From Thiobaca trueperi (GTDB lineage Bacteria; Pseudomonadota; Gammaproteobacteria; Chromatiales; Chromatiaceae), in the NCBI RefSeq assembly GCF_004342175.1, contig NZ_SMAO01000002.1, positions 186,001-250,000 of the forward strand: 64,000 bases of DNA. Direction: 5' to 3'. The first letter of the stretch is position 1, and each line of letters opens with the position of its first letter. A program made the position numbers and the translations under genes. Below, one piece after another: positions 1-8,998 of the stretch. The notes beneath the pieces were generated by a model. That model was not told where the DNA came from and searched no databases. It was given only the letters and a program-made list of their open reading frames with translations.

Positions 1-488
1 CGCGCCGCTTCGATATGGAGATCCAGCCGCAGTTGGTGCTCCTGGAGAAGACCCTGCTCAATATCGAAGGTCTGGGCCGTCAGCTCTATCCCGAACTGGA
101 TCTCTGGACCACCGCCAAGCCGTACATGGAACGCTGGATGAAGAATCAGGTGGGGCTCAAGGGGCTGTTTGATCGCACCAAGCGCAATCTTTATTCAGTC
201 GCCGATCAGGCGCCCGAGCTGCCGCTCATTGCTTACCGGATGCTGATGGCCTACGACAAGCAGTTGCGGGGTGCCACCTTCGATCAGGCCCAGGTCCGCG
301 AGCATCAGGCCACGGCGTCCGGGGCCATGCTCAAATCCATCGGCGGCGCGACGCTGTTCGTCTGCGCGACCCTGATGCTGCTGCTCGGTCCAGGCCACTG
401 GCTGCCCGAACAGGCGGCGGCCGGACTCATCGCGGCGGCTTATCTGGCCGGGGTCTGGCTGTTCTTCTCGGCGGCGCGGGCGGGGTGA
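1..488 (+). CDS. ubiB: UbiB family protein kinase-like protein, C-terminal part
   Basis: This is the C-terminal part of UbiB, the ABC1/ADCK-type kinase-like protein needed for ubiquinone biosynthesis at the inner membrane. The reading frame is open from the first complete codon at base 3 and ends with TGA at 486-488, so the gene starts upstream of the window. The motifs typical of the UbiB tail are visible: [20 protein letters not shown] followed by [15 protein letters not shown]. Two hydrophobic C-terminal segments follow (about the last 55 residues), the usual membrane anchor. The kinase-like ATP-binding part lies outside the window. The Met codon at base 15 is internal and is not a start. 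Confidence 0.92.
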   Translation, partial: RRFDMEIQPQLVLLEKTLLNIEGLGRQLYPELDLWTTAKPYMERWMKNQVGLKGLFDRTKRNLYSVADQAPELPLIAYRMLMAYDKQLRGATFDQAQVREHQATASGAMLKSIGGATLFVCATLMLLLGPGHWLPEQAAAGLIAAAYLAGVWLFFSAARAG

Positions 489-841
489 TCGCGATAGGAT
501 TCGCGGTGCGCGACCCGTTTTCCGTGGGTCAGACCGTTGGCACCATGACCTTCGGCTCCGTCGACATGGTGATGCTCTGTATCTCTTACTCTGTAAGAGG
601 GTGAATCTAGGATGGGGTAAAGATTGGAGTCAAGGCGGTCTTCCCGATACTCGGTCAGGGTACTGGCGTTGGAAATGGGCGTGCGGCGCATGGAGCGCCA
701 GGACGGCCCGCAATAAATGGGATTGGCAGTTGCTTCGCTGCCGTGCCCGCATCTTGTTATCATCTCCACCTGCCGATTCGCAGCCATCGCTCCAGTCGAT
801 GGCGGCGGGCTGTTCGCCGTCTGAATGATTGGAGACATGCT
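489..841. other. Intergenic stretch with no recognised gene
   Basis: These 353 bases between ubiB and glk hold no coding region I can support. A perfect 7-bp stem with a 3-base loop lies at 583-599 (CTCTTAC, TCT, GTAAGAG); it has no T-run, so it is at best a weak terminator or processing site. The glk promoter should be near the right end, but I could not fix convincing -35 and -10 boxes. Open frames cross the stretch on both strands, but none has a family signature or a ribosome binding site. Confidence 0.5.
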
Positions 842-1822
842 ATGCGCTTGCTGGTAGGTGACATCGGTGGAACGAAAACCGCGCTGGGCGTCGCGGAGAC
901 GGATGGCGAGAGCGTGACACTTGTGGAGCCACGGCGATATCCGAGCGCCGCATTCGAGTCATTCGATCAGATCGTGCGGCGTTATTGCGCCGAAACCGGT
1001 CTGATCTGTCGTTTCGCGGCCTTCGCCGTCGCCGGTCCGGTGCAGGATCGCTGCTGCGCGGCCACGAATCTTCCCTGGATCCTGGAGGCCGATGTACTGG
1101 AGGAATCATTCGGCTTCGCGGGCGTCGAGCTGCTGAACGATCTGGCGGCGGTCGCCTGGGGCGTGCCGGCCCTGGGCCCTGACGACCTGGCTGAGCTGCA
1201 TCCTGGCGATGGCAGTGATCGCGGCAATGCCTGCGTGGTCTCTGCCGGGACCGGGCTCGGCGAGGCCGGGCTCTATTGGGATGGCTTTCGTCATCATCCA
1301 TTCGCCACCGAAGGCGGACATACCGACTTCGCCCCCGCTGACGACCTCGAATTCGCGCTGCTCAGTCATCTCAAGACACGCTTCGGGCGGGTGAGCTGGG
1401 AGCGCGTGGTCTCCGGCATGGGCATTGCCAATCTCTACGACTTCCTGCTGACCCGGCATGGCGGCCAGACCCCCGACTGGCTGCGCAAGGTCATCGATGA
1501 GGGCGGCGACACCCCGGCCGCCGTCGCACAGGCGGCGGCTGAAGGCCGTTGCCCCATCTGTGTCGAGACCATGGAACTCTTTCTGCGACTCTATGGACGC
1601 GAGGCGGGCAACATGGCCCTGCAGCAGATGGCGCTTGGCGGTGTCTTTCTGGCGGGCGGCATCGCCCTGAAAAATCTACCCGCACTGCGCCGGGGCGGCT
1701 TTCTCGAAGGCTTTTTTGACAAGGGCCGCATGGGCGCCCTGATGCGCCGGATGCCGGTGCGGGTCATCCTGCAACCCCACACGCCCCTGATGGGCGCGGC
1801 GCGTTTCATGGCGTCGCAGTGA
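842..1822 (+). CDS. glk: Glucokinase
   Basis: Encodes a 326-residue glucokinase of the bacterial Glk family, which phosphorylates glucose with ATP to glucose 6-phosphate in the cytoplasm. The N-terminal phosphate-binding motif GDIGGTKT follows MRLLV, and SAGTGLGEA and EGGHTDFAP, the ATP- and sugar-binding stretches, lie in the middle. The length matches the family (about 320). The start at 842 is preferred over an upstream in-frame ATG at 743 because GGAGA sits at 831-835, six bases upstream, and the protein then begins exactly where the family does. It stands alone between ubiB and a small HMA gene, with no glycolytic partner in the window. Confidence 0.93.
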   Translation: MRLLVGDIGGTKTALGVAETDGESVTLVEPRRYPSAAFESFDQIVRRYCAETGLICRFAAFAVAGPVQDRCCAATNLPWILEADVLEESFGFAGVELLNDLAAVAWGVPALGPDDLAELHPGDGSDRGNACVVSAGTGLGEAGLYWDGFRHHPFATEGGHTDFAPADDLEFALLSHLKTRFGRVSWERVVSGMGIANLYDFLLTRHGGQTPDWLRKVIDEGGDTPAAVAQAAAEGRCPICVETMELFLRLYGREAGNMALQQMALGGVFLAGGIALKNLPALRRGGFLEGFFDKGRMGALMRRMPVRVILQPHTPLMGAARFMASQ

Positions 1823-1882
1823 AAGCGCTCGACGCATGACACGACTGATGATCCGGGCTCCAGCCAACTGAGAGGACACATA

Positions 1883-2083
1883 ATGACAATTGACATCAAG
1901 ATTTCGGGCATGAGCTGCCAGCATTGCGTCCGCGCCGTGACCCAGGCCATCGAGTCCGTTGCGGGCGTCGAGAGCGTCGCGGTCGATCTGGCCCTGGGAC
2001 AGGCGCGGGTGACGGGGCCGGTCGATGCGGATGCGCTGATTGCAGCCGTGACCGCTGCCGGCTATGAGGCGGAGCCGGCCTGA
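1883..2083 (+). CDS. Heavy-metal-associated (HMA) domain protein, CopZ-like
   Basis: A 66-residue single HMA domain. The metal-binding motif GMSCQHC (CxxC) is at residues 9-15, followed by the expected alternation of helix and strand ending in AAVTAAGYEAEPA. Such proteins are cytoplasmic copper (or other soft-metal) chaperones that hand the ion to a P-type ATPase; no ATPase gene is present here. The ribosome binding site GAGAGGA lies just upstream of the ATG at 1883. The stop codon at 2081-2083 is followed closely by the acyltransferase gene, so the two may be cotranscribed. Confidence 0.88.
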   Translation: MTIDIKISGMSCQHCVRAVTQAIESVAGVESVAVDLALGQARVTGPVDADALIAAVTAAGYEAEPA

Positions 2084-2105
2084 ATCCAGCCAGTCTCAGT
2101 ATTTA

Positions 2106-3014
2106 ATGCTCTTGCATCCGAAATATTGGCCAAGCTGGGTCGCCGTCGGTCTGGTGTGGGCATTGGGGCGGCTGCCCTTCCCGCTGATCTGGGCGCTTGG
2201 CAGTCTGCTGGGGCGTCTCGGCTATCTGGTCGCTGGCTCGCGCCGGTCGGTCGGTCGCCGCAATCTTGCGATCTGTCTGCCTGACTTGAGCGCACGCGAG
2301 CGCGAGCGTCTCCTGCGCGCCCACTTCGGCTGGCTCGGGGTCGCGGCGCTGGGCCAGGGCGTCGGCTGGGGGATCTCGCGTCAGCGGCTGGCGCGGCTGG
2401 TCAAAATCCGCAACCGCGAATTCATCGATGCCTGCATGGCCGAGGGTCGTCCGGTCATCGTGCTGGTGCCGCATTTCGTGGGGCTGGAATTGGGCGGCGC
2501 GGCCTTTACCGGGCTGGTGCATGCGGGCGTCTATATGTACCAGAAGATCCGCAATCCGGTGGTGGATCGTCAGGTCCGGCGTGCGCGCCGGCAGTACGGC
2601 AGCGTCTCCATTGAGCGTCAGGATGGTCTGCGCGGCCTGATCCGGGAGATGAAACGAGGCACGCCCTTTTTCTATCTGCCGGACCAGGACGCCGGGCGGC
2701 GCGGCATCTTCGTTCCCTTCTGCGGCGTACCGGCCTCGACCGTGCCCATGCTCGGGCGCTTCGCCGCCATGACCGGGGCCGTCGTCATTCCGACCTTCGC
2801 CCGCTTTCTGCCCTGGGGGCGCGGGCTGGAATTGATCTTCGATCCGCCGCTTGCGGATTTTCCGAGTGGGGATACGGTGGCGGATACGACGCGGATGAAT
2901 GCGGTCATCGCGGCCCGCATCCACACCATGCCCGAACAGTATTTCTGGGTGCATCGCCGGTTCAAGACCCGCCCGCCGGGCGAGCCCCCTGTCTATGCAC
3001 CCAGGCGGAAATGA
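2106..3014 (+). CDS. lpxL: LpxL/HtrB-type lipid A late acyltransferase
   Basis: Encodes a 302-residue lysophospholipid/lipid A acyltransferase that transfers a fatty acyl chain from acyl-ACP to the Kdo2-lipid A precursor on the inner-membrane face. Family hallmarks: the N-terminal MLLHPKYWPSWVAVG hydrophobic anchor, the catalytic His-containing VPHFVGLELGG, DQDAGRRGIFVPFCG, and the C-terminal YFWVHRRFKTRPPGE. I chose the start at 2106 because homologues begin with this hydrophobic segment. An alternative ATG at 2064 would add 14 residues and overlap the HMA gene by 20 bases; neither start has a strong Shine-Dalgarno. Assignment to LpxL rather than LpxM or LpxP is from overall similarity only. 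Confidence 0.85.
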   Translation: MLLHPKYWPSWVAVGLVWALGRLPFPLIWALGSLLGRLGYLVAGSRRSVGRRNLAICLPDLSARERERLLRAHFGWLGVAALGQGVGWGISRQRLARLVKIRNREFIDACMAEGRPVIVLVPHFVGLELGGAAFTGLVHAGVYMYQKIRNPVVDRQVRRARRQYGSVSIERQDGLRGLIREMKRGTPFFYLPDQDAGRRGIFVPFCGVPASTVPMLGRFAAMTGAVVIPTFARFLPWGRGLELIFDPPLADFPSGDTVADTTRMNAVIAARIHTMPEQYFWVHRRFKTRPPGEPPVYAPRRK

Positions 3015-3053
3015 CTTCAGGTCGCGTGCGGCCATGCGTCTCGGGAGATGACC

Positions 3054-4028
3054 ATGAAGTATGTTGAAATTATCGCCGATGCGAAGAGTGTGGACACGCT
3101 TGCGGCCTTGGCCGAACAGGTCAAGGCCTTCGATTTCAGACCCGGTGTCGTCGGCAGCGATGGCATGCAGCAATCGCGGATGCTGGTCCGCGATGAGCAG
3201 GTCCAGCGCGTGCTGGATGGCCTGCAAAGCGTCCTGGGGGCGCAGCCGACCGCCCGGATTCTTGTGCTGTCGGTCGAGACGGCGCTGCCCAAGCCCGACG
3301 AGAATGAGAAGGGCAGGAAGGATTCGGCGTCCATCGCGCGCGAGTCGCTGTATGACGACATTGCGAAGGGTGCGCGGCTGGATTTCAATTACCTTGTCCT
3401 CGTCATGCTCTCGACGATTGTCGCGGCGATCGGTCTGGTGGAAAACGATGTGGCTGTCGTCATCGGCGCCATGGTGATTGCACCGCTGCTCGGCCCGAAT
3501 CTCGCGCTGAGTCTCGGCACCGCGCTGGGCGATAGGGTACTGATGCGGAAAGCGGTCCTCACACTCGTTGCGGGCATCCTGCTGGCCGTTGGTCTGTCGC
3601 TGCTCTTCGGGATGTTATGGCCGGCGGCGTTCGACAGCGACGAGTTGCTGTCGCGCACGCATGCAGATCTTGGCGCAATCGCCCTCTCGCTGGCCTCGGG
3701 GGCGGCGGCGACGCTGTCCCTGACCACCGGATTATCGGGTGTGATGGTCGGGGTGATGGTTGCCGTTGCTTTGCTGCCGCCCGCCGTCACGCTCGGGATG
3801 ATGCTCGGCAACGGACATCCGGAACTGGCGCTGGGCGCAGGCCTGTTGCTTGCCATCAACATCGTCTGCGTCAACCTGTCGAGCAAGATCGTGTTTTTTC
3901 TCAAGGGCGTCCGTCCGCGCACCTGGCTGGAAAAAGAGAAAGCCAAACAGGCGATGATGCTGTATGTCGTCGGCTGGGTGGTGACGCTGGCGATACTGCT
4001 CGTCGTGATCTATTTGCGTAATCTATAA
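3054..4028 (+). CDS. DUF389 (TIGR00341 family) membrane protein
   Basis: A protein of about 324 residues of the DUF389/TIGR00341 family, whose function is not known. The first 110 residues are soluble (MKYVEIIADAKSVDTL...). The rest is a membrane domain with several hydrophobic helices, carrying the conserved stretches NDVAVVIGAMVIAPLLGPN and GVMVGVMVAVALLPPAVT. It ends with a helix before a short basic tail. GGAG at 3044-3047 lies six bases ahead of the ATG at 3054, which decides this start over the ATG two codons earlier. It follows lpxL by about 40 bases and may share its transcript. Confidence 0.85.
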   Translation: MKYVEIIADAKSVDTLAALAEQVKAFDFRPGVVGSDGMQQSRMLVRDEQVQRVLDGLQSVLGAQPTARILVLSVETALPKPDENEKGRKDSASIARESLYDDIAKGARLDFNYLVLVMLSTIVAAIGLVENDVAVVIGAMVIAPLLGPNLALSLGTALGDRVLMRKAVLTLVAGILLAVGLSLLFGMLWPAAFDSDELLSRTHADLGAIALSLASGAAATLSLTTGLSGVMVGVMVAVALLPPAVTLGMMLGNGHPELALGAGLLLAINIVCVNLSSKIVFFLKGVRPRTWLEKEKAKQAMMLYVVGWVVTLAILLVVIYLRNL

Positions 4029-4166
4029 AAGACCGGTTGCGTTGTTCGCTTGCGCCGTCTGGCGTGGGGATGTGTTCACACCGCCATCTGTCCGGCGCTC
4101 CATACCCGAAAGCAACGATTGTCAATGTCTGATCATTAAATTGGTGCTGACACTGGAGATGAAAGC

Positions 4167-4391
4167 ATGATTGATCTGAATCGCATTACCATGGATCCGC
4201 AGGTGTGTGGCGGGCGGCCCTGTCTGCGTGGAATGCGGATCCGGGTTACGGATGTCCTTGATCTGCTCGCAGCGGGAGCGTCGCGCGAAGAGATCCTGGC
4301 CGATTATCCCTATCTCGACGATGCGGACATTTCCGCCGCCCTGGCCTATGCGGCAAAACAAGCGAATCACCTCGTCCTGCGGGTGGCCTGA
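4167..4391 (+). CDS. DUF433 protein, putative antitoxin
   Basis: A 74-residue DUF433 protein. It shows the signature ITMDPQVCGGRPCLRGMRIRV and then the small winged-helix-like region LAAGASREEILADYPYL. DUF433 proteins are commonly encoded just before DUF5615 PIN-like proteins and are predicted antitoxins that also bind their own promoter. Here the DUF5615 gene starts two bases after the stop, supporting that pairing. GGAGA at 4155-4159 precedes the ATG by seven bases. The 138-base upstream gap presumably holds the promoter; I could not define an operator with confidence. Confidence 0.85.
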   Translation: MIDLNRITMDPQVCGGRPCLRGMRIRVTDVLDLLAAGASREEILADYPYLDDADISAALAYAAKQANHLVLRVA

Positions 4392-4393
4392 CG

Positions 4394-4723
4394 ATGCGTT
4401 TTCTGGTGGATGCGCAGTTGCCCCCAGCCTTGGCGCGCTGGCTGACAGAACGGGGGCATGATGCCGCGCACGTTCTCGATTTGGGATTGCTGGAGGCCAG
4501 TGACCAAGTGATTTGGGCGCGTGCTGGCGAAACCGGGGCTGCACTCGTGACCAAGGATCAGGATTTTGTCACGCTCCTGTCGATCACTCCCAATGGCGCC
4601 TCAGTGGTTTGGGTGCGGCTTGGCAATACAACGCGGCGCGAGCTGCTGATGTGGTTCGATAAGTTGCTGCCTGTTATCGAGCAGGCTCTGGCATCTGGCG
4701 AACGCTTGATCGAGCTGACCTGA
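4394..4723 (+). CDS. DUF5615 PIN-like protein, putative toxin
   Basis: A 109-residue protein of the DUF5615 PIN-like family (Mut7-C/VapC-like fold), predicted to be a ribonuclease-type toxin. The N-terminal MRFLVDAQLPPALARWL carries the first acidic residue (D6). The central stretch AALVTKDQDFV has the D-x-D pattern that completes the predicted metal site. It is encoded directly after the DUF433 gene, the usual antitoxin-toxin order. Its stop (TGA at 4721-4723) overlaps the next start codon by one base, so the flippase-like gene downstream is probably translationally coupled to it, an unusual neighbour for a toxin-antitoxin pair. Confidence 0.82.
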   Translation: MRFLVDAQLPPALARWLTERGHDAAHVLDLGLLEASDQVIWARAGETGAALVTKDQDFVTLLSITPNGASVVWVRLGNTTRRELLMWFDKLLPVIEQALASGERLIELT

Positions 4724-5706
4724 TGGCAGTCAACATGCCTGAGAATCCGGATACTGCCAGCCGCCCGCGCTTCGGTCGTCTCCGCGATTGGGCGATAGGC
4801 GGATCGCTGCTGGCGGGGCTGGTCGTCGCCGTCCAGTTCACTGTCGGCTGGGGACCGCTGCTCGCGCCCTGGCGCGATCTCTCGCCCTGGCTGCTGGCGT
4901 GGCTCTTTCTGCTGACGGCCCTGAGCTATGCCCTGCGCGCGGTGCGGGTCAGCGACTATTTCAGCCCGCGTTTCGCCGGCCAGTTTCCGGTCATGCTGCG
5001 TCTGACCATTCTTCACAACACGGCCAACAATCTGCTGCCGATGCGGACCGGCGAGCTGGTCTTTCCCTGGCTGATGCGCCGTTATTTCGGGCATGGTCTG
5101 CTGGATGCGGCGGCGTCGCTGGTCTGGATCCGGCTGCTGGATCTGCATTTTCTGGCTCTGATCGCGATTCTGATCCTCAATCTGAGCCATCCGTCCGGAT
5201 GGTGGTGGATGCTTGCTGCGCTCTGGCTGGCCGGGCTGGCGATCCTGGCCGTCATCGCCGGTCTGGGGAACGCATCCATCCTGGTCGGGGAGGGCAGGGT
5301 GCGCACCATCGTGCGCGGTGTGCTGCTGGCGGCACCCCGCAATCCCTGGCTGATCGCGCGGGTCTATTTCTGGACGGCCTGGATCTGGGGGCTCAAGTTC
5401 GCCGCCTTCACCAGTCTGCTCAAGTTCTTTCTGCCGATTGATGTCTGGCGTCTGCTGGCCGGGGTCATGGGGGCCGAGCTCTCCAGCGTGCTGCCTTTCC
5501 ACGGTATCGCCGGCAGTGGCAGTTACGAACTGGCAGCGGTCGCGGCGCTGGTGCCACTGGGGGTCGATCCCAAACTGGCGCTGGCCGGGGCGGTCAATCT
5601 CCATCTGTTTCTGCTGGGATCAACCCTGATTCTCGGCGGTCTGGCGTTTCTGCTGCCGAAGACGGCGAACGCGGCTGACAATGGTTTTTCACATGATGTT
5701 CGATAA
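4723..5706 (+). CDS. Lysylphosphatidylglycerol synthase TM-region (UPF0104) family membrane protein
   Basis: A 327-residue polytopic membrane protein with about eight hydrophobic helices. It fits the flippase-like LPG synthase transmembrane family (UPF0104), related to HpnL and AglD-type proteins thought to move lipid-linked molecules. Supporting stretches are LHNTANNLLPMRTGELVFPWLMRRYFG, where the RTGE/P pattern is the family hallmark, and LPFHGIAGSGSYE near the C-terminus. The start ATG at 4723 overlaps the preceding stop; an ATG five codons later is possible. The substrate cannot be told from sequence, and no glycosyltransferase or lipid synthase neighbours it. Confidence 0.78.
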   Translation: MAVNMPENPDTASRPRFGRLRDWAIGGSLLAGLVVAVQFTVGWGPLLAPWRDLSPWLLAWLFLLTALSYALRAVRVSDYFSPRFAGQFPVMLRLTILHNTANNLLPMRTGELVFPWLMRRYFGHGLLDAAASLVWIRLLDLHFLALIAILILNLSHPSGWWWMLAALWLAGLAILAVIAGLGNASILVGEGRVRTIVRGVLLAAPRNPWLIARVYFWTAWIWGLKFAAFTSLLKFFLPIDVWRLLAGVMGAELSSVLPFHGIAGSGSYELAAVAALVPLGVDPKLALAGAVNLHLFLLGSTLILGGLAFLLPKTANAADNGFSHDVR

Positions 5707-5711
5707 AAGCA

Positions 5712-5739
5712 TTGATGAAAGACAGAAAAAAGCTATATG
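5712..5739 (+). promoter_or_regulatory. Candidate sigma-70 promoter for the sdh operon
   Basis: TTGATG at 5712-5717 and TATATG at 5734-5739 are separated by 16 bases and lie right after the stop codon of the preceding gene. Use of this promoter would leave a leader of about 160 bases before sdhC, which contains an imperfect GGCC-rich hairpin near 5758-5780. This rests on consensus matching only. Confidence 0.4.
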
Positions 5740-5905
5740 CTGCCGCGCTGCACAAAAGGCCCGGTTTGCTCCCGGCCCATGACCGGTGTGGATGGTTGCC
5801 ACGCCGTTGCGCAAAACTTGTGGGATCGCTCCAGCGTTATCCAGGGATGATCCGTCACCCCGACTGCGCGCCGATGGCGTCACCCGCCTCATCAAAGGTC
5901 CAAGC

Positions 5906-6292
5906 ATGCACACAATCAGACCCGTTTTCCTGAATTTACGGCACATCAAGCTGCCGCTTTCAGGGCTTGTTTCCATTCTCCACCGTGTCAGCGGGATCCT
6001 CATGGTCCTGACCATCCCGATCATCGCCATCCTCTTCCATCAGGCATTGTCCAGCCCTGAGGGCTTTGCCGCGACAGCGGCTTTTTTGAGCACCTGGCCG
6101 GTCAGGCTGGTCGTGATCGGGCTGCTCTGGGCGCTGTTTCATCATCTGCTGGCCGGAATCCGTCATCTCTTCCTGGACTATGGCGTCGGACTGGATCGAC
6201 CGGTTGCGCGCCAAACCGCCCGCATCACCCTCTATGCCGCGCCGGTCCTGCTGGTGCTGTCCATCATCCTGACACTTCTGATGGGAGGCTGA
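5906..6292 (+). CDS. sdhC: Succinate dehydrogenase cytochrome b556 subunit
   Basis: Encodes a 128-residue SdhC, one of the two membrane anchor subunits of succinate:quinone oxidoreductase (complex II). The N-terminal RPVFLNLRHIKLPLSGLVSILHR-type start, with the quinone-site SxxHR pattern, is followed by three transmembrane helices. FHHLLAGIRHLFLDYG contains the expected heme b ligand histidine. The start at 5906 is the one that fits the family; an open frame runs back to 5786 without similarity. It is first in the order sdhC-D-A-(DUF29)-B, and sdhD begins three bases after its stop. Confidence 0.92.
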   Translation: MHTIRPVFLNLRHIKLPLSGLVSILHRVSGILMVLTIPIIAILFHQALSSPEGFAATAAFLSTWPVRLVVIGLLWALFHHLLAGIRHLFLDYGVGLDRPVARQTARITLYAAPVLLVLSIILTLLMGG

Positions 6293-6295
6293 CAC

Positions 6296-6640
6296 ATGAG
6301 TCGTCAAGCATCCGGACTCATGGCCTGGCTGTTACAGCGCACCACGGCCATTTATCTCTCTTTTCTCGCGCTCTACCTGCTGCTCAAATTCATTTTCGAC
6401 GCCCCCGCCGATCACGCCGAACTGGTGGACTGGGTGGCGCATCCGCTGGTCGCCATGGCCCTGATGCTTGGCGTGCCGCTGGTGCTGGCCCATGCCTGGG
6501 TCGGTATCCGCGACGTGCTGATCGATTATGTGCGTATCACCAATCTGCGGGTCGGTCTCATGACCTGGTTCGTGTTCATCATCGTCGCCTCCGGACTCTG
6601 GTTCGTGAAGGCGATCATCACCGCTGGCACCGGGGGTTAA
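6296..6640 (+). CDS. sdhD: Succinate dehydrogenase hydrophobic membrane anchor subunit
   Basis: Encodes a 114-residue SdhD, the second membrane anchor of complex II. It has three predicted helices. The heme-ligand region [15 protein letters not shown] matches the conserved HxWxGxxxVxxDY pattern, in which the first His coordinates heme b and Asp/Tyr contribute to the quinone site. The short N-terminus [16 protein letters not shown] is typical. Intergenic gaps to sdhC (3 bases) and sdhA (7 bases) show tight operon packing. Confidence 0.92.
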   Translation: MSRQASGLMAWLLQRTTAIYLSFLALYLLLKFIFDAPADHAELVDWVAHPLVAMALMLGVPLVLAHAWVGIRDVLIDYVRITNLRVGLMTWFVFIIVASGLWFVKAIITAGTGG

Positions 6641-6647
6641 GTCCTGT

Positions 6648-8411
6648 ATGAGTCTTCCAACACGTCATTTCGACGCACTCATCATCGGTGCTGGCGGCGC
6701 GGGTCTGAATGCGGCACTGCAACTCGCCAGCGCGGATCTGCGCGTGGCCGTGGTCTCCAAGGTCTTCCCGACCCGCTCGCATACCGTGGCGGCGCAGGGC
6801 GGGGTGAACGCCGCGCTCGCCAATGTGCTGCCGGACTCCTGGCACTGGCACATGTTCGACACCGTCAAGGGTTCGGACTATCTGGGCGATCAGGACGCCA
6901 TCGAGTTCATGTGTCGCGAGGCCATCCCGACCGTTTATGAACTCGAACATGCGGGCGTGCCCTTTTCGCGTCTCGACAACGGCAAGATCTATCAGCGCGC
7001 CTTCGGCGGCCAGAGCCAGAACTTCGGCGGCGATCAGGCCGCGCGCACCTGCGCGGCGGCGGATCGCACGGGTCACGCGATCCTGCACACGCTCTATCAG
7101 CAGAACATCCGCGCCCGCACCCATTTCTTCGACGAATTCTTCGCGCTCGATCTGGTGCGCGATGCCGAAGGCGTCATCTGCGGTGCGCTGGTGCTGGAGA
7201 TCGAGACCGGCGAACCGCTGCTGATCGAATCCAAGGCCACCCTGCTCGCCACCGGCGGCTGCGGTCAGGTCTTCCGCACCACGTCCAATGCCCACATCAA
7301 TACCGGCGACGGTGCCGCGATGGCGCTGCGTGCCGGCATCCCGCTGATGGACATGGAATTCTTCCAGTTCCATCCGACCGGTATCGCTGGCAAAGGCATG
7401 CTCATCACCGAGGGCACGCGCGGCGAGGGCGGCTATCTCATCAACAAGGACGGCGAGCGTTTCATGGAACGCTATGCCCCGCGCGCCAAGGATCTGGCGA
7501 GCCGCGACGTGGTGTCGCGCGCCATCGTCACCGAGGTCAAGGAAGGTCGCGGCTGCGGCGAGCACGCCGACCATGTGCTGCTCAAGCTCGATCATCTGGG
7601 CGAGTCGATCATCTCCAAGCGTCTGCCCGGCATCCGCGAGTCGAGCAAGATCTTCGCTGGCGTCGATCCCATCGTCGAGCCGATCCCGGTCTTCCCGACT
7701 GCGCACTACGCCATGGGTGGCATCCCCACCGACCGTTTCGGACGGGTCGCCATGCCGGCCGGTCAGGGCGCGGAAGAAGTGGTTGCCGGACTCTATGCCG
7801 CTGGCGAATGCGCCTGCGCCTCGGTCCACGGCGCCAATCGTCTTGGCGGCAACTCGCTGCTGGACATCCTGGTCTTTGGGCGTCTGGCGGGCAAGGACAT
7901 CATCGACTATGTCCGCGAGAACCCCTATCAGCGTGCGGTCGATGCGGCGAGCCTGGAACAGGCGATGGCGCGTCTCACGCGCTGGGATCAAAAGGGCAAA
8001 GGCATTCCGGTGTCGCAACTGCGCGCTGACTTCCGCAAGTGCATGGAAGACCACGCCGGCGTCTTCCGCACCGAAGAGGTCATGGCCGAGGGCTATGAAC
8101 GGCTCTGCGAACTGCGCGAGCGGCTCCCCGAGGCGCGTCTCAGCGACCAGTCCAAGGTCTTCAACACCGCGCGCATCGAGGCGCTGGAGCTGGAGAACAT
8201 GATGGACGTGGGCATGTCGATTGCCGTCTCCGCCCTGCATCGTCAGGAAAGCCGTGGCGCCCATTCGCGTCCCGACCATCCCGACCGCGACGATCAGACC
8301 TGGCTCAAGCACAGTCTTTACTACAAGGACGGCGACCGCATGGATTACAAACCGGTGCGCACCAAGCCACTCACCGTCGAATCCTTCCCGCCGAAAGAGC
8401 GGGTGTATTAA
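6648..8411 (+). CDS. sdhA: Succinate dehydrogenase flavoprotein subunit
   Basis: Encodes a 587-residue SdhA, which oxidises succinate to fumarate and passes electrons through FAD to SdhB. The N-terminal dinucleotide fold is [16 protein letters not shown]. The covalent FAD attachment region is [14 protein letters not shown], and the substrate-site segments [21 protein letters not shown] and [13 protein letters not shown] are intact. The length is normal. The stop TAA (8409-8411) lies inside the TTAA that forms the left flank of a palindromic element, so the insertion lies exactly at the 3-prime end of the gene. It is separated from sdhB by that element and a DUF29 gene, which is not the usual sdhAB spacing. 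Confidence 0.95.
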   Translation: MSLPTRHFDALIIGAGGAGLNAALQLASADLRVAVVSKVFPTRSHTVAAQGGVNAALANVLPDSWHWHMFDTVKGSDYLGDQDAIEFMCREAIPTVYELEHAGVPFSRLDNGKIYQRAFGGQSQNFGGDQAARTCAAADRTGHAILHTLYQQNIRARTHFFDEFFALDLVRDAEGVICGALVLEIETGEPLLIESKATLLATGGCGQVFRTTSNAHINTGDGAAMALRAGIPLMDMEFFQFHPTGIAGKGMLITEGTRGEGGYLINKDGERFMERYAPRAKDLASRDVVSRAIVTEVKEGRGCGEHADHVLLKLDHLGESIISKRLPGIRESSKIFAGVDPIVEPIPVFPTAHYAMGGIPTDRFGRVAMPAGQGAEEVVAGLYAAGECACASVHGANRLGGNSLLDILVFGRLAGKDIIDYVRENPYQRAVDAASLEQAMARLTRWDQKGKGIPVSQLRADFRKCMEDHAGVFRTEEVMAEGYERLCELRERLPEARLSDQSKVFNTARIEALELENMMDVGMSIAVSALHRQESRGAHSRPDHPDRDDQTWLKHSLYYKDGDRMDYKPVRTKPLTVESFPPKERVY

Positions 8412-8494
8412 ACCGCGCCCGGTGCGGTATGCGCTGTTTGGGGATTGGGTCGATCCTGGCAGGATCGACGACTGTTGGAGCGGGCGCGGTTTAA
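8408..8494 (+). repeat. Palindromic MITE-like element, subfamily I, copy 1
   Basis: An 87-bp unit with TTAA at 8408-8411, a 79-bp core (8412-8490) beginning ACCGCGCCC and ending GGGCGCGGT, and TTAA at 8491-8494. An internal perfect hairpin, GTCGATCCT (8449-8457) and AGGATCGAC (8461-8469), has a 3-base loop. Copies of identical length lie at 26022-26108 and 37222-37308. This copy provides the last two bases of the sdhA stop and splits the sdh operon. Confidence 0.85.
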
Positions 8495-8533
8495 GGTTTG
8501 CTGAAAGTCACCCAGATGACCGGAGTGATCACC

Positions 8534-8998
8534 ATGTCCCAAGCCATGTATGACCAGGATCTCTATCGGTGGGCGACGGAAACCGCCGGTCTGGTTCGTG
8601 ACCGGCGGTTTTCTGAGATCGATGCCCTGCATCTCGCCGAGGAGCTGGAATCAATGGGCAAAAGTGAGCGCCGGGCGCTGGAGAGCCGACTCGTGGTGCT
8701 GCTGGTTCATCTGCTCAAATGGCGCCATCAGCCTGAACGATGTTCCAAAAGCTGGCGGCGGACCCTGATCGAACAGCGTAAGCAGATCGCCAAACTGCTA
8801 CATGACAGCCCGAGCCTGAACGCGCAACTTTCTGAACTGACGGTCGATGCCTACGACAGTGCCGTGCGCTGGGCGGCGGACGAAACCGGCATGGACGAGA
8901 GCGATTTTCCGCCGACGTGCGAGTACAGCGTCAGGCAACTGCTGGATGCCGAGTATTATCCAGCCGCCTCGACCAGCGGATCATCGACCTCCGGTTAA
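8534..8998 (+). CDS. DUF29 family protein
   Basis: A 154-residue DUF29 protein, a family of unknown function that is often present in many copies in Chromatiales and cyanobacteria. The signature MYDQDLYRWATETAGLVRDR at the N-terminus, DALHLAEELESMGKSERRALES and the KWRHQPE segment are clear. The ATG at 8534 is chosen because homologues begin just before the MYDQDLYRW motif; the frame is open from 8498. It lies between sdhA and sdhB on the same strand, so it is probably transcribed with the operon. The C-terminal tail (STSGSSTSG) is low complexity. No catalytic residues are evident. Confidence 0.85.
   Translation: MSQAMYDQDLYRWATETAGLVRDRRFSEIDALHLAEELESMGKSERRALESRLVVLLVHLLKWRHQPERCSKSWRRTLIEQRKQIAKLLHDSPSLNAQLSELTVDAYDSAVRWAADETGMDESDFPPTCEYSVRQLLDAEYYPAASTSGSSTSG

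Noticed and set aside
440-838. A 132-codon open frame on the minus strand between ubiB and glk
   Set aside because: No family resemblance, low-complexity composition (His/Gly-rich part), no ribosome binding site, and it overlaps the ubiB end. Treated as non-coding.
743-841. Upstream in-frame start for glucokinase
   Set aside because: It would add 33 residues without similarity; the ATG at 842 has GGAGA at the right distance and matches the family N-terminus.
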